A stretch of 64,000 nt of DNA from Gliomastix tumulicola (taxonomy: Eukaryota > Ascomycota > Sordariomycetes > Hypocreales > Bionectriaceae): positions 3,707,336-3,771,335 of the forward strand of contig BCHX01000006.1 of the NCBI GenBank assembly GCA_001599755.1, read 5' to 3'. Position numbers and translations under genes: made by a program. The notes below the pieces were generated by a model, which was not told the origin of the DNA, made no database searches, and saw only the letters and a program-made list of their open reading frames with translations. Shown in pieces: positions 10,020 to 21,057 of this stretch; positions within the stretch are counted from its first letter, which is position 1, and the number at the start of each line of letters is the position of its first letter.

Positions 10020-11151
10020 CTACTGCCCAGACCCAGACCCAGCATGCTGTGAAAACTTGGCTCCTCCCTGGTGTCTTGCTTCGTCAATTATCTCCATAAC
10101 CCTGATGGTCTCAGCCCACGGCATCGTGGCGTTTTCAACCCTCCCCGCAGCAATGTCGAGCGCGACCGCGTCGGCCTCGTAGTAGAAGCCGCGTCCCGGC
10201 TTGTCAAAGTCGTACCTCGTGGTGATGGTGGCGGTCGTAGTGGCACTGCCGTCGGCCATCGTAGTCGGCTCGGCCTTGCGATGGACTATGAAGCACTCGG
10301 GGTTGGAGGCTGCCGGGCCGGTGATGACGATGTGGCCCTCGCTGCCCTCGATGCGGCAAAAGTCGCGGGCCGTCTTGAAGTTGGAGCACGAGGTCAGCAC
10401 AGCCTGTGGCCCCTGTGCGTACTGCAGAACCAGGGTTGTGGCCACATCGACGCCGTCGTAGAGTGTCTAGCACGATGCCACGGCGGCCGGCCTCTGCGCC
10501 GCCTGATCTCCTATGCCGGGGTCGGATGCCAGGAGACCGTACGTGAGACTGTATATGCCGATATCAAGCAGGGAGCCGGGTCCGAGTGCCGGGTTCCTCA
10601 GGCGAGACTCGGGCCCCAGGATCTCGATGCCCATCTCGAGACCGAAAATCGCAGAAGACTCGCTGGACGCGCCCAGCCACCCGCTGGCGGTGGACGAGCT
10701 CCTGCAGCGTCTGCACGAGGGGGGAAGAAGCGCGTCCACATGGCCTCCATGACGAACACGCCCTTGCTTTTGGCTGCGTCGAACACCTTGCACGCCTCGG
10801 ACGCGGTGAGCGCAAAGGCCTTCTCGCACAGGACGTGCTTCCCGGCCGCGATGGCGTCCAGGCAGTTGCCCGCGTGGAAGGCGTGCGGCGTCCCGATGTA
10901 CACGATGTCCACGGCCGGGTCGGCGAACACCCCCGCGTACGTCGCGTATATCCTCGGCGTGGCCTCGGGGCAGTTCTTGGCGGCGAACGCGTGCCGCGCC
11001 CATTGTCGAGGGAGGAGGAGCCGATGGCGGCGATGACGTGCCGCGCCTTGGCCATGCTCCGGGGCCTGACTAGGTCCTCGGTGAACTAGGTTGAGATGAA
11101 GCCGGTGGCGACGATGCCCCAGCGGAGGACGGGCAAGTCTGCGTCTGGCAT
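10020..11151 (-). pseudogene. Gfo/Idh/MocA oxidoreductase relic (dihydrodiol/D-xylose dehydrogenase-like)
   Basis: Starts at ATG 11151 (PVLRWGIVATGFIST), then an in-frame TAG at 11086-11088 where the family has Trp. Further homology lies in shifting frames: HVIAAIGSSSLD, then after a frameshift near 11000 FADPAVDIVYIGTPHAFH and GKHVLCEKAFAL (the catalytic EKP-equivalent). After another shift near 10730 comes LVQTLQELVHRQRVAGRVQRVF, and after a third near 10640 GIEILGPESRLRNPALGPGS and LLDIGIYSLTYGLL. A second in-frame TAG at 10467-10469 interrupts before DGVDVATTLVLQYAQGPQAV. The tail YDFDKPGRGFYYEADAVALD is typical of fungal dimeric dihydrodiol dehydrogenase/D-xylose dehydrogenase relatives. 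Two stops and at least three frameshifts make this a clear pseudogene. Confidence 0.9.
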
Positions 11152-11837
11152 GATATCGGGAGGGGAGAAACTTCTTTTCAGCTAAGGTCGGTGGTGGTAG
11201 GAGTCTGGAGAAGGTAGAATTGCGTGTGCTCTGGGCAGGGGATGATCAGTGTCTTGTAATGTAGAGTAGCATAGAGGGAGGAGGCGTCCTCCAGGCCAAT
11301 CGCACGCACATGCCATGCCCCGCGGCACTCGGACTTTCAGGGCCCCAGAACCGATGGCGAGCAGCCATTCGAGGACGCACTCCTCGACGAGCAAGTCCTC
11401 GTCCGCCCTCGTTGGAGTTGGCTGGCTCCCCGCATGGCAACTTACTCCCTGGGTCTCCTCTACTCCTCCGCTTGTGGGCCATGTCCGGGACTCCCCGGGG
11501 CTCCTCTCCTGGGCTTCGGCAGCTCCCCGAGATTTATCTGCCCCCGTGGCCGCTTGGGGGAAATCTTGGCTGCCGATCATGGTTTGGTCCAGCTCCCAGG
11601 GACTCGCGCGTGACTCGTGAGGTTGCAGTTACTAGAGGCACGAGGGGGTGTGGATGGAGAGAAGACTCTCTTGATGCTGGCATGTGAACCCGGTGGCCGT
11701 AGTATAAAGGGGCAGAAGGGGAAAAAAAGAGGAAAGAAAGGAGAGAGGACGATAAAAGCACCGTGAAGCTAGACTACCAGAGACAACACATGTCCTCGCC
11801 CTCGCACGCTGCCTGCACTGTCCCATTGTCACCGATC
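11152..11837. other. Intergenic region upstream of the GH3 gene
   Basis: Formerly a divergent promoter region for the oxidoreductase (left) and the GH3 gene (right). No gene is supported. A TATA-like element near the right end is listed separately. Confidence 0.5.
11703..11708 (+). promoter_or_regulatory. TATA-like box of the GH3 gene
   Basis: TATAAA followed by a purine-rich run, 87 and 135 nt before the two candidate ATGs. Spacing fits a core promoter; not proven. Confidence 0.4.
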
Positions 11838-14501
11838 ATGGACAACGCCGCCGAAATGAACGTCGACTACTTGGTCGCGAACCTGACGCCGCCGGAGAAA
11901 TACAGCCTACTGGCAGGTAAGACGAGCAGGCCCTTGAGCCAGAGTCCCCTCCTGTCGCTCCCGGCTCACAGACGAGCGAAGGCGCCGATTTCTGGCACAC
12001 GGTGGCCATCCCCAGGCTGAAGATCCCGGCCATCCGCATGTCTGACGGGCCCAACGGCGTCCGGGGCACGTCGTACTTCCACGGCACGCGGGCGGCGTGC
12101 TTCCCGTGCGGCACCGGGCTCGGAGCCACGTGGAACGCGGACCTGATGGAGGAGGCGGGCGCCCTGATGGGCCAGGAGTCGGTGGCCAAGGGCGCGGCCG
12201 TCCTCCTGGGACCGACGGTCAACATGCACCGCGGGCCCCTCGGTGGACGCGGCTTCGAGAGCTTCAGCGAAGACCCCGTCCTCTCTGGCAACATGGCGGC
12301 CGCGGTCGTGAGGGGCATCCAGGGCACGGGCGTCGCGGCCTGCATCAAGCACCTCGTCTGCAACGACCAGGAGGACGAGCGGTGCGCCTCCGACTCGGTC
12401 GTCTCGGACCGCGCGCTGCGGGAGATCTACCTGATGCCCTTTCAGATCGCCCAGCGCGACTCTAGCCCCCGCGCGTACATGACGTCCTACAACAAGGTCA
12501 ACGGCACGCACGCCAGCGAGAGCAGATGGCTCGTCGAGGGCGTGCTGCGCAAGGAATGGGGGTTTGACGGTGCCGTCATCAGCGACTGGTACGTCTCTTT
12601 TTCCGTTTCTGCGCATCTGCAGGGTTAGCTCTTCCCCTGAAGTTGCTGTTGCTGTTGCTAACCCCCTTGCCCTGTCCAGGTTTGGCACCTACTCGGCCGC
12701 CGAAGCAGTCAATGCTGGGCTGGACCTCGAGATGCCTGGGCCGTCCATCTGGCGCGGCCCGCTGCTCACACACTCCGTCTTCTCCCGCAAGGTCACCATG
12801 CAGACGGTCAACAGCCGCGTGCGCAACGTGCTGAATCTCGTCAAGGATGCGGCTCGTCTGGGTCTCCCTGAGCGCGCCGAGGAGCGCGAGGTGAACACGC
12901 CGCAGACGGCCGCCACGCTGCGGCGCGTTGCTGCTGATGGCATCGTCCTCTGCAAGAACGACGGCAACGTGCTGCCGCTTCGCCCCGACCTGAAGACGGC
13001 CGTCATCGGCCCCAACGCCAAGATCGCGGCCTACAGCGGCGGCGGATCTGCGAAGCTGTCGCCCTACTACGCCGTCACGCCCCTTGAAGGCCTCCGCGCC
13101 CGCTGCGAGACCCTCTCGTACGCCGCCGGCTCCGTGGGATACAGGGAGCTGCCGTTGCTGTCTCTCATGGCCCGCACACCCGACGGCAGAGCCCCCGGCG
13201 TCGAGGCTCGCGTCTACACGCAGCCGCCGTCTGTCGCGGATCGCCGGCCCGTGGAGACCATCCTCCTCGACGACACATACTGCCTCCTGGACGGGTGGGC
13301 GCATCCGGCCGTCGAGGGCACGCTCTTCTGGATGGAGGTCGAATGCACGGTGACGCCCGAAGCCAGCATGAACCACCTGTTCTCCCTCACCGTCAACGGG
13401 ACGGCCACGCTGTACGTCGACGGGGAGATGGTGGTCGACAACTCGGAGGAGCAGCGCAAGGGGGATTCCTTCTTCGGCCAGGGCACGATGCAGGAGGTCG
13501 GCGAGAAGATGCTCGAGAAGGGCCGCGTCTACCGGATTCTCGTCCGGTACGGCACCGCGCCGACGTCCAAGATGAACGCGACGAATCCGCACAACGGAGC
13601 CGGCGGCCTGCGTATCGGCTGCACGCCTGACGCAAAACCGGAGCTGCTTCTCCAAGAGGCTGTGGACCTGGCCAAGTCTGTTGACCAGGTCGTCCTCTGC
13701 ATCGGGACCAGTCACGAGTGGGAGTTTGAGGGCCAGGATCGCCCGAACCTCCTCCTGCCGCCCGGCACCGATGAGCTGGTGACGGCCGTCTGCAAGGCCA
13801 ACAGCAACGTCGTCGTCGTCAACCAGTCCGGCATGCCCGTCTCCATGCCCTGGGCCGAGAGCGCACCCGCCATCTTGCAGGCCTGGTTCGGCGGCAACGA
13901 GACCGGCAACGCCATCGCCGATGTTGTCTTTGGCGCGACGAACCCGAGTGGCAAGATGCCGCTCACGTGGCCGCTCAAGGTCGAGGACAACCCGGCCTTC
14001 TTCAACTACAAGAGTGACGGCGGCAAGGTGCACTACGGAGAGGGGGTGTACGTCGGCTACCGGTTCTACGAGAAGACGGCGAAGCCCGTGCTGTTCCCCT
14101 TCGGCCACGGCCTGTCCTACACGTCGTTCGCCCTGAGCGACCTCACGCTCGCAGACATGGGCCCAGACCGCCTTGCCGCGACCGTGTCCCTGGAGAACAC
14201 AGGGTCAGTGGGCGGCTCCGAGGTCATCCAGCTGTACGTCACGCGGGTACGGTCGAGCATCCAGAGGCCTCCCAAGGAGCTCAAGGGCTTCAAGAAGGTG
14301 TTCTTGGCGCCGGGGGAGCGGACTGCCGTCGAGATCCAGGTCTACAAGAAGTATGCGACTAGTCATTGGGACGAGCACGATGATAGTTTTGTCATGGAAA
14401 GGGGCGCGTACCAGGTCAAGGTTGGGACTTCCAGCGTCGACGGCGCACACCTTGTAGCTACTTTTGATGTGCCTGATACACTGTACTGGAGAGGCCTCTA
14501 G
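11838..14501 (+). CDS. Intracellular GH3 beta-glucosidase with PA14 insert
   Basis: Hydrolyses terminal beta-linked glucose (or a related sugar) from oligosaccharides or glycosides. Three exons: 11838-11916, 11982-12588 and 12680-14501, with GT..AG introns of 65 and 91 nt, giving 835 residues. ATG 11790 is an in-frame alternative adding 16 residues. The N-terminus (LTPPEKYSLLAG then ADFWHT) is usual for the cytosolic fungal subgroup, and no signal peptide is seen. RMSDGPNGVRG and the nucleophile motif VISDWFGT (Asp about 228, at the second exon junction) are present. A PA14 domain lies at about residues 395-535 (TLYVDGEMVVDN). The acid/base region is HEWEFEGQDRPNLLLP and the end is fibronectin III-like (FPFGHGLSYTSF). 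No disabling change was seen, although the four flanking genes of the apparent cluster are broken. Confidence 0.92.
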
Positions 14502-15324
14502 TTGATGAAACTGCAGTCTATGCTAAAGAAAGTTGCCCCCGTGCAGCCCACGAGGACCATCCCAAAGCACCTCTGGTCGTATATGATACAACAGATGATA
14601 ATGATGGTCGATCTTTTCCTCCCTTAACCCTGGACTTGGCGTGATCTGGGTTGACTAACTGTCGAGCGATCGTTGTCCAGTGACGGCGCAGTGAACCCAA
14701 CTCGTACCCCTGTTGCTGAGATAGACAACAGCTATACTAGGATCACAATTGCGTGGTTGATCACACTTTTGCCCTAGTGGTCACATTCGTGTCGTGACAC
14801 TTTCATTATTCACACGGCACTCGCTGGGTCGTGTCTGGGATAGTTGCCCCTTCGGCTTCTTCCTAGGAGTTGGTAGTGACATGCAACAACTTGAGGAGGC
14901 CTACGCTTATAAGTGAAGATACCTTCGTACTCCGTAACTGCTTATAATAGCGTCAATTTCTTAGCTAGGTCGCATTAGCTCCAGTCCCAGCAAGAACGAC
15001 CCCGGGGAAAGATGTCTGACTTGCCCCGACTAGTTCTTCAGTGGTCCAGCCAGCCTATCAGCGAACCACTAGCGGGTCTAGATCCTCGTCCCTGGAGCGG
15101 TGGCGCGTTGTTCGGGACACAGTGAAACTCTGAGGAGACTCTCGCCCCCGTGGGGATAGTGGGAGGAGAGACACTAGACTAGCACGCGGTTGACTCCTTT
15201 CCCCCAAGGTCTAGAAGTATAAGAATGCCATGGCCTCCCTGCGTTCCTCCGCATCTCTCTTCACCGCACTTCACCTCTTCTGCTTCAGCTTTATTCGCCT
15301 ACCCTTGGCGAGCTCGTCCCCAAG
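14502..15324. other. Intergenic region between GH3 and the transporter relic
   Basis: No gene is supported. It is probably the GH3 3' region and the former promoter of the transporter. Confidence 0.5.
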
Positions 15325-16286
15325 ATGTCTACACTCCTCAATTCCGTCCGGCAGCGCCTCCCGGCTCCACGGGAGGATCAGGAAACCCGCCGTTTGCGCA
15401 AAGAGCAAGTTGAGACCGACGGCGAGGCGAGCCCTTCCTCCCTTCTCGCCGAGATGGCCAACGATTCTCCGCCGTGGTACCGCTCTGCCGCCCGTCGACA
15501 GCTATACTTCTTGCTCTTCCCGGCCGCCGTCTTTTCCTACATGACCAGCGGATATGATGGATCCATGATGAATGCTCTCCAGACCGTGTCGTACTTTGAC
15601 GACTTCTTCGACAACCCGCGAGGAGGGAGACTTGGTCTCATGAGCCCCATCATGCATGCCGCTTGGTAGCATCTGCTCTACCCCAATTGCGCCCTGGATT
15701 GCGGATTGCTTTGGCCGCCGCTGGGGTATCACGACTGGTAGCATCATCATGGTTGGCGGGGCCATCCTGCAATGCGAGAGTACAAGCTTCGACATGTTCC
15801 TGGCCAGCCCGTTCGTCCTTGGCTTTGGCCTATCGTTCGCCACCAGCTCTGCCCCTAGCTTGGTTACCGAGTTGAGTCACCCGAAAGACCGGGTTACTAT
15901 ATCGGCCATTTGCAATGTTTGTTAAGGCCCCTGATCGTCCGAGATATTTGAGAAACAGTCTAAATTGTGGCTAATGACATAAACGGGTATCGACAGCTGG
16001 ACGCTCGGGAGTACCGTGGCCGCTTGGATTACCTTTGTTAATCTGGCTTCCAGTCAACCTGATTGGCCTTGAAGAGCTGGGGTGGCGGTATTACATCGTG
16101 TATATTGCCATCCTTGTTGTCGAAAGTCTCATCGCCTACGGGTGGTTCATCGAAACGAAGGGAAAGACTCTGGAGGAAATTGCCGTGCTATTCGACGGAG
16201 AAAAGGCAGATGTCGCGTTGCCTGCGACGAAGAACGCCGCTGGGGTAGTAGAGCTGGTCGAGGACGAGAATACCACCAAGGCTTGA
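15325..16286 (+). pseudogene. MFS hexose/lactose-type sugar transporter relic
   Basis: Starts at ATG 15325 with a normal N-terminus (RRQLYFLLFPAAVFSYMTSG then YDGSMMNALQTV), then the frame closes at TAG near 15667. In the next frame LGSICSTPIAPWIADCFGRR continues through FVLGFGLSFATSSAPSLVTE and HPKDRVTISAICN, the sugar-porter core (transmembrane segments 1-5). A further fragment near 15995 reads LGSTVAAWITF. It is followed at once by the C-terminal end (LGWRYYIVYIAILVVESLIA, then ETKGKTLEEIAVLFDG). Most of the second half, roughly 200-300 residues including the central loop and later helices, is missing. Intact family members are about 520-550 residues. Frameshift plus large deletion make this non-functional. 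Confidence 0.88.
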
Positions 16287-16604
16287 AGGAGCTGCGATGT
16301 AGTCATAGCACATTGCACGGCCCTCGGTGGATGCGTTATAAAAGCTCTAGATTGCTAGGTATAAATGGAAGCGGCGCACAATTGTCGGGTGCCTGTAACT
16401 ACCGTCCGCCTCTCTCCGCTCAAGAAGGTCGGGCTGCTTAAAGGGTAGGCCGTTCATGTGCGGGCCGTTCTTATGCAAGGGTTCCTACTGCTTCCCAGTG
16501 GACTAGTCTCCAGTGCCTGAGACGAATACAATAAGTACTGTGGCGTATCTATGCTCCGAAGTTCTGTTAGATTCGCAGTCGCATAAGTAGGAGGAGGAGG
16601 CAAA
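16287..16604. other. Short intergenic region
   Basis: Lies between the transporter relic and the 3' end of the DUF6594 gene. Nothing recognisable is seen. Confidence 0.5.
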
Positions 16605-17655
16605 TCAAACCCACGTTGTAGCAGCCACCACGAGCTCGGTAGTCTTAGCCTTTGTGAGCACGGATAGCACCAAGAGATAGAAGACAGTCGAGAGCATGAC
16701 AACGAAGATCCGCGAAGCCGTGGCCGTGATCACATTGCAAATGACGATCGGGAGTAGCAATAGGATGGTGACGAGGGAGATCAAGAGGCCCATCGCGAGC
16801 CGCTTTCTGGCCAAGCCAGAGTATATGTGAACCTCACGGTCTTGCGATATATCGTTTCCGTTTTTCTGCCCGAATGATATCAATTTCTTCTTTTCTTTGA
16901 TCGCTCATCCTTTCTCGCCGCATCATAGGCGCAGGAGCACGGAAACGTGGACTTACTTTGCGATACCACGACATTTTGATGAGCCCGTCTTCCACCCACG
17001 ACTCGAAGTTGACCATAGCATTGTCGACCGGGGGCACAACGGAGAATAAATCGCGATGATGATCAAGATAGGCTCTTTCCCCTTGTATTATGCATCCATT
17101 CCCGCGCAGCCAGTTCTGCAGACTGTCGATGTCTCGTGGGCGGGCGTCGTCGTACGCGAGCGTCTTGTTTGTGGTCTCTACAAACGTATCTGCGTGTCTC
17201 TCTCGTTAGGTGTGTGTAGTGTAGTATTGGTGGCGTCTGACGGGCTCATGCTCACCATAATCACGCAGGTGCTCCTCTATCTCCGCCAGTACTTTCTGGC
17301 GCTCCGCATTCTTATCGTGGCGGCACGTGCTCAGGAACATGGGCATTTTCTCGTCATCGTCGATCTCGTCCAGCTTCTGCTCCAGCGTCGTCAATTTGTC
17401 CTGCTTCAGGAGCAGCACCCTCGCTCGGAGCCTCTTGAAGCGGCGGAGGACGAGGAAGCAATCGGCCGATGAGAGGAGCGCCGAGTATCGTGGGTAGCCC
17501 TTTCGAAATCGCTCAATAATGGGGGATGCATGGTGCACGCGCTGCTGCTGCTGCTGCTGCAGCTCTAGATCTGGAGGCGTTACTGGAGTGCTAGCAGACG
17601 GGGAGAATGAGAACAATGAACCCCATGAGGGCCGGCTTGATAAGGGAGTGCCCAT
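16605..17655 (-). CDS. DUF6594-family membrane protein
   Basis: Three exons read on the reverse strand: 17655-17256, 17189-16957 and 16889-16605, with introns of 66 and 67 nt, give 305 residues. The N-terminus is Ser/Pro-rich with a six-Gln tract, then IERFRKGYPRYSALLSSADC and FLVLRRFKRLRARVLLLKQD, the family signature (xxGYPxxAxxxxxxxxFxxxRRFxxLxxRxLL). A charged coiled-coil-like part follows (KLTTLEQKLDEIDDDEK). The C-terminus has three hydrophobic helices. This matches fungal DUF6594 proteins, which have no established function. Splice sites were chosen because they alone keep the frame through to the helices. Divergent from the small gene at 18017. Confidence 0.8.
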
Positions 17656-18016
17656 GGCGTCTTAACAAATAAAGCTCATCTGACTGCTACCACACCTGTC
17701 TCGGAAAAAAGCAAGAAAAGACACATTGAATTTTAATAGGTGTGGGAGTGAGGGGTCGGGGCGTGGTTCGCGGCCCAGCTGTTCGTTGGGCTGCAAGTCT
17801 GACGGTGGGACGAATGGGAAGGCGATCCAGCACTGCCCTGCAGCACGTTGCAGTAGAATGTGCACTGCCCCCGTTGCCTGCATGAGGCGTAAACCGCTTC
17901 TAGCTCTCCGTGCTGCCTGGGGCGTACTTATTCTGCAGTCCGCCCCCCAACTTGCAGGCATCCTGACCTTCCTCATCGTCTAGCCTCAACGTGATCCAAA
18001 CCAAGACTCGGCAATC
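17656..18016. promoter_or_regulatory. Divergent intergenic region
   Basis: A 361-nt region between two genes reading away from each other; probably a shared promoter region. No specific sites were identified. Confidence 0.35.
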
Positions 18017-18425
18017 ATGGATACCGACAAGAAGTATGTGCCCATCCAAGAGGCAATATCTCCAGGCTATTATACTCCCCTGGTGCTGACCATGAAAAAA
18101 AGGCACAATCAGCCGGTGACGGACTACGAGCAAGTGGGTGAGCGCCCCCGAATCAGCAGGTACCAAGATGTGAGTACAACCCCCGCCATACCGGATGATC
18201 TTATGCTTGTGATTTTGATTCACTGATACCGGTGGTATCAAGACCCCCAAATTCGAGGTGGGAGACCAAGTGTGGCTTATCAATCAATTCGGCGACCGCG
18301 AGGGCCCGTACCTCGTGTCTTCGCCACCAGAGGCAGGACACTGTACCCTGTGTGAGCTGGACTGGCAGACGCCTGTGAGGAACGGCGAGTCTGTTAGCCT
18401 GGACTATTTGGAGAAGGCGGTCTGA
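18017..18425 (+). CDS. Small SH3/KOW-like hypothetical protein
   Basis: Two exons, 18017-18169 and 18243-18425, separated by a 73-nt intron (GTGAGT...AAG), give 111 residues. The second exon encodes FEVGDQVWLINQFGDREGPY then LVSSPPEAGHCTLCE. This is a short beta-barrel-like pattern (VGDxVWL....GxREGPYLV) similar to KOW, SH3-like or chromo-type modules in small fungal proteins and in retroelement integrase tails. The first half is polar with no recognised domain. The gene is too short for simple ORF calling and depends on the intron. It may be functionally linked to the divergent DUF6594 gene, but that is inference. Confidence 0.55.
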
Positions 18426-21057
18426 AAAGGGTGCCTGCCGTCATGGCTGCTGGATAGATGGAGGGCTGGTGTGACGGGATAGATTAGGAGTCCAGCATTG
18501 GGGATAAACATGAGCCCTCTGCCCAATCGATTACACACTTTAGACGCCTATATTCCCTGCATGCTCTTGGGATGGCTGTGCCTCGTGACAGACAAGACTT
18601 GTTCTTCCCTACAATACCTCCCTGATGGATGATGCCTCATCGATGTTCTGCCGTAATGGAACTGATGGTGTATGCAACGCCCAGAATTTTAGGGTCTTTG
18701 CGACTGTCGGCGACAGTTATACTCACTAGACCAGCCAAGGGGGGAATCAGCATAGAACATGATACATGCTGTCATCTGAGACGATGGGACGGAGTGCACG
18801 TGGCTGAAGCTGGTCGTCGAAGCAGGCGTAGCATCTCTTGCGCACCCCGCCTCAGCAAGTTAAGCAATGGAGGAGCTGCGATCAAGTATCCAGTGAAAGT
18901 TGGGAATCTGGCAGAGCCGCATACTAAAATCTGATGTTTGGGGCCTCGTCAGATCACATGGATGCTCATCGTCCTGGGGCACGGGACTGGTGGCAGACAT
19001 GGTGTCAAGGAGATTGCTGGAGAGGTAACATAATCTTCGACAAAAGGTTATGGCTTCTCTGGATGCAAGAATGGAGAGATAACTACTGAGGCCAAGAGCC
19101 CTAGATTATTCTCGGACTCGATCTCTTGCCACTCTCTCTGTTCACTGCATGAGTATCGTTCATCAGCAGGAACTTAACATGTCCTGGAGGCCACGCCGCC
19201 TGAACCTGAGGGAGGCATGTGAGTGGCGACGGCGAGGCAGTGGACTTTTGTGCCACAAGTCATGAACATGAGCCCCTGCTTTCTTATGTCGTCGGAAAAA
19301 ACATGGTAGACTTCACCAAGATGATACGGAGAAGCGCCCGACCGCCAAGAGGCGAGCATGGCCATGTGATGGGGAGCATAATGGCAAGGTCGTAAGCAGT
19401 AAGTATTTAGCAGTGAATCATGACTGTAGTGGTTAAAACCCGGCTGCCTCTTAGCCACTCAGTGGTGTCAAGTAGTGTGCCTTTGCTAAGCCTCCATAAG
19501 GCACATATCATACTGCGGGTAGATTCAAGTTGTCAGTTTTATCGATGATGGACACAGCACAGAGGGTGCATCTTGACGTGGAATATGATCAACATTGATA
19601 TCCTTGCCATTGAATGTGGCTTAATGGCACGTCAAGTTCATTCAGTAGCACAGCAGTGACAGTCACTGCTATCAGGCTTGTCACTGGGTCTGTCTAGGAT
19701 GAAGAAGATACACATTGGTTATGAACCAATTACGCTGGAAGCAATGCTGTCATTTTAGCAGGGACGATGCTTGAAGCACGGCGATTGGAGCATGGCATAT
19801 GGGATTGCACATCTAGGGGCTCGTCTACGTTGCTGATTGGCGAGGGCGGTGTTGTTGGAGTTCATATGGCCTCAGTAGCACCTGATCTTCACTGTATCGC
19901 GAGCTCCAAACGCAAGGTGGACAAAGTATTTGTGCTCTTGCTATTGATACTCTACATATTGCTCGATATTGTATTGCCCGCTATTGATTAGAGTGAAGGA
20001 GGTATATTCGCTTTGGGACGGAATTAGCATCTCAAGCTGTTCATGGCAGAAATGACTGACAGGGTGACTCCCAATGCCCCAGCTTTTGGTGCACAGTACT
20101 GGCACTCCACACATCACCGCTGATGCAGTACGCGCACCACAAGCTTGCCTACGTTACCATTACGGCGCAGCTCGCTAGTGGATGCAGCAAGGACCGAAAC
20201 TTGCAGACTCGAGGGCCGAATTCTATTTGACTTGAGCACGCTGGCTGGCTTGGTAAGCGTCGCTGGTGTAACACACATGCTTCAGAGATTCGCGAGGAGG
20301 AGGGAGCCCCCGATCAGCGAGAAGGTGAAGATCGCAGTTACGTGGACAGTATCGCCGTCGATGCTACACAGCTGGAAGCGTTACTGCTTATGGGTGGCGG
20401 GCGCCACATCTTGGCCTTGGGCCTCTATGCATGACTGCACGAATTCTAGGCCCAGTCCATCACGCTGATCCGCTGATTTCTCGGTGGTTCTGGACTTTGT
20501 AGCATGTACCATACATTCACACGGGGTCTAATATAGTGCTAAACTAGAATAATCACTCTCCTCGCCGCACGTTGGGCCTTCTAGTGCACCATGAGCACAT
20601 CCCCATAAGATACGCATTTTCACCATTCTCACTGTATTAAATGCATTGGAGGCAGTCCAATGGGGCCAGACCACGTAATTGCGCATATAGAACCACACAC
20701 ACTTCTCGTGGATGTAACCTGATGCTGACTGCCTCGCTGGACGCCTTGCAGCACGAGGTGCATAAAATCTGGGGCTCAACAGCCAATGGTTCCGTAAGGC
20801 AGCTGGCTGGCAATTAAACCATTCTTCGGTATCATCGTGCATAAGTGAGGCGACACCGTAGGCTCGTGACCGTGTAAGCAGCATTGATTGGCCATCCGTC
20901 TGCCCTACGCAAACGGACTCGTAACAGATCATTAGTCCCAAATCTCCATTGCCTCTCCTCATCTGCCATCTGTAAGCAGGGCCTCACGACAAATCTTCCG
21001 TCGCGCTATTCTATTACCGGTGGCTAGTATACTCTCGTCAAATCGTCCCAGTTGACA
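18426..21057. other. Gene-poor 2.6 kb region
   Basis: No gene is supported on either strand. Open frames (for example 18629-18934, 19174-19458, 20145-20468) are short, overlap others and match nothing recognised. The composition is less GC-rich than neighbouring genes and rich in CA/TG steps. This could reflect old decayed sequence, but no repeat ends, target duplications or transposase motifs were found. Confidence 0.5.

Noticed and set aside
12579..14108. A 509-residue open frame antisense to GH3
   Set aside because: Its long open state follows from the GC-biased third positions of the GH3 gene. It is Arg/Val/Ala/Gly/Asp-rich with no family motif, and the sense strand has clear catalytic motifs.
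20145..20468. A 107-residue forward frame in the gene-poor block
   Set aside because: No motif, no plausible extension by splicing and no distinct composition.
18426..21057. Possible RIP-mutated transposon
   Set aside because: No terminal repeats, target duplications or transposase/reverse-transcriptase remnants were seen by eye. The composition alone is not enough.
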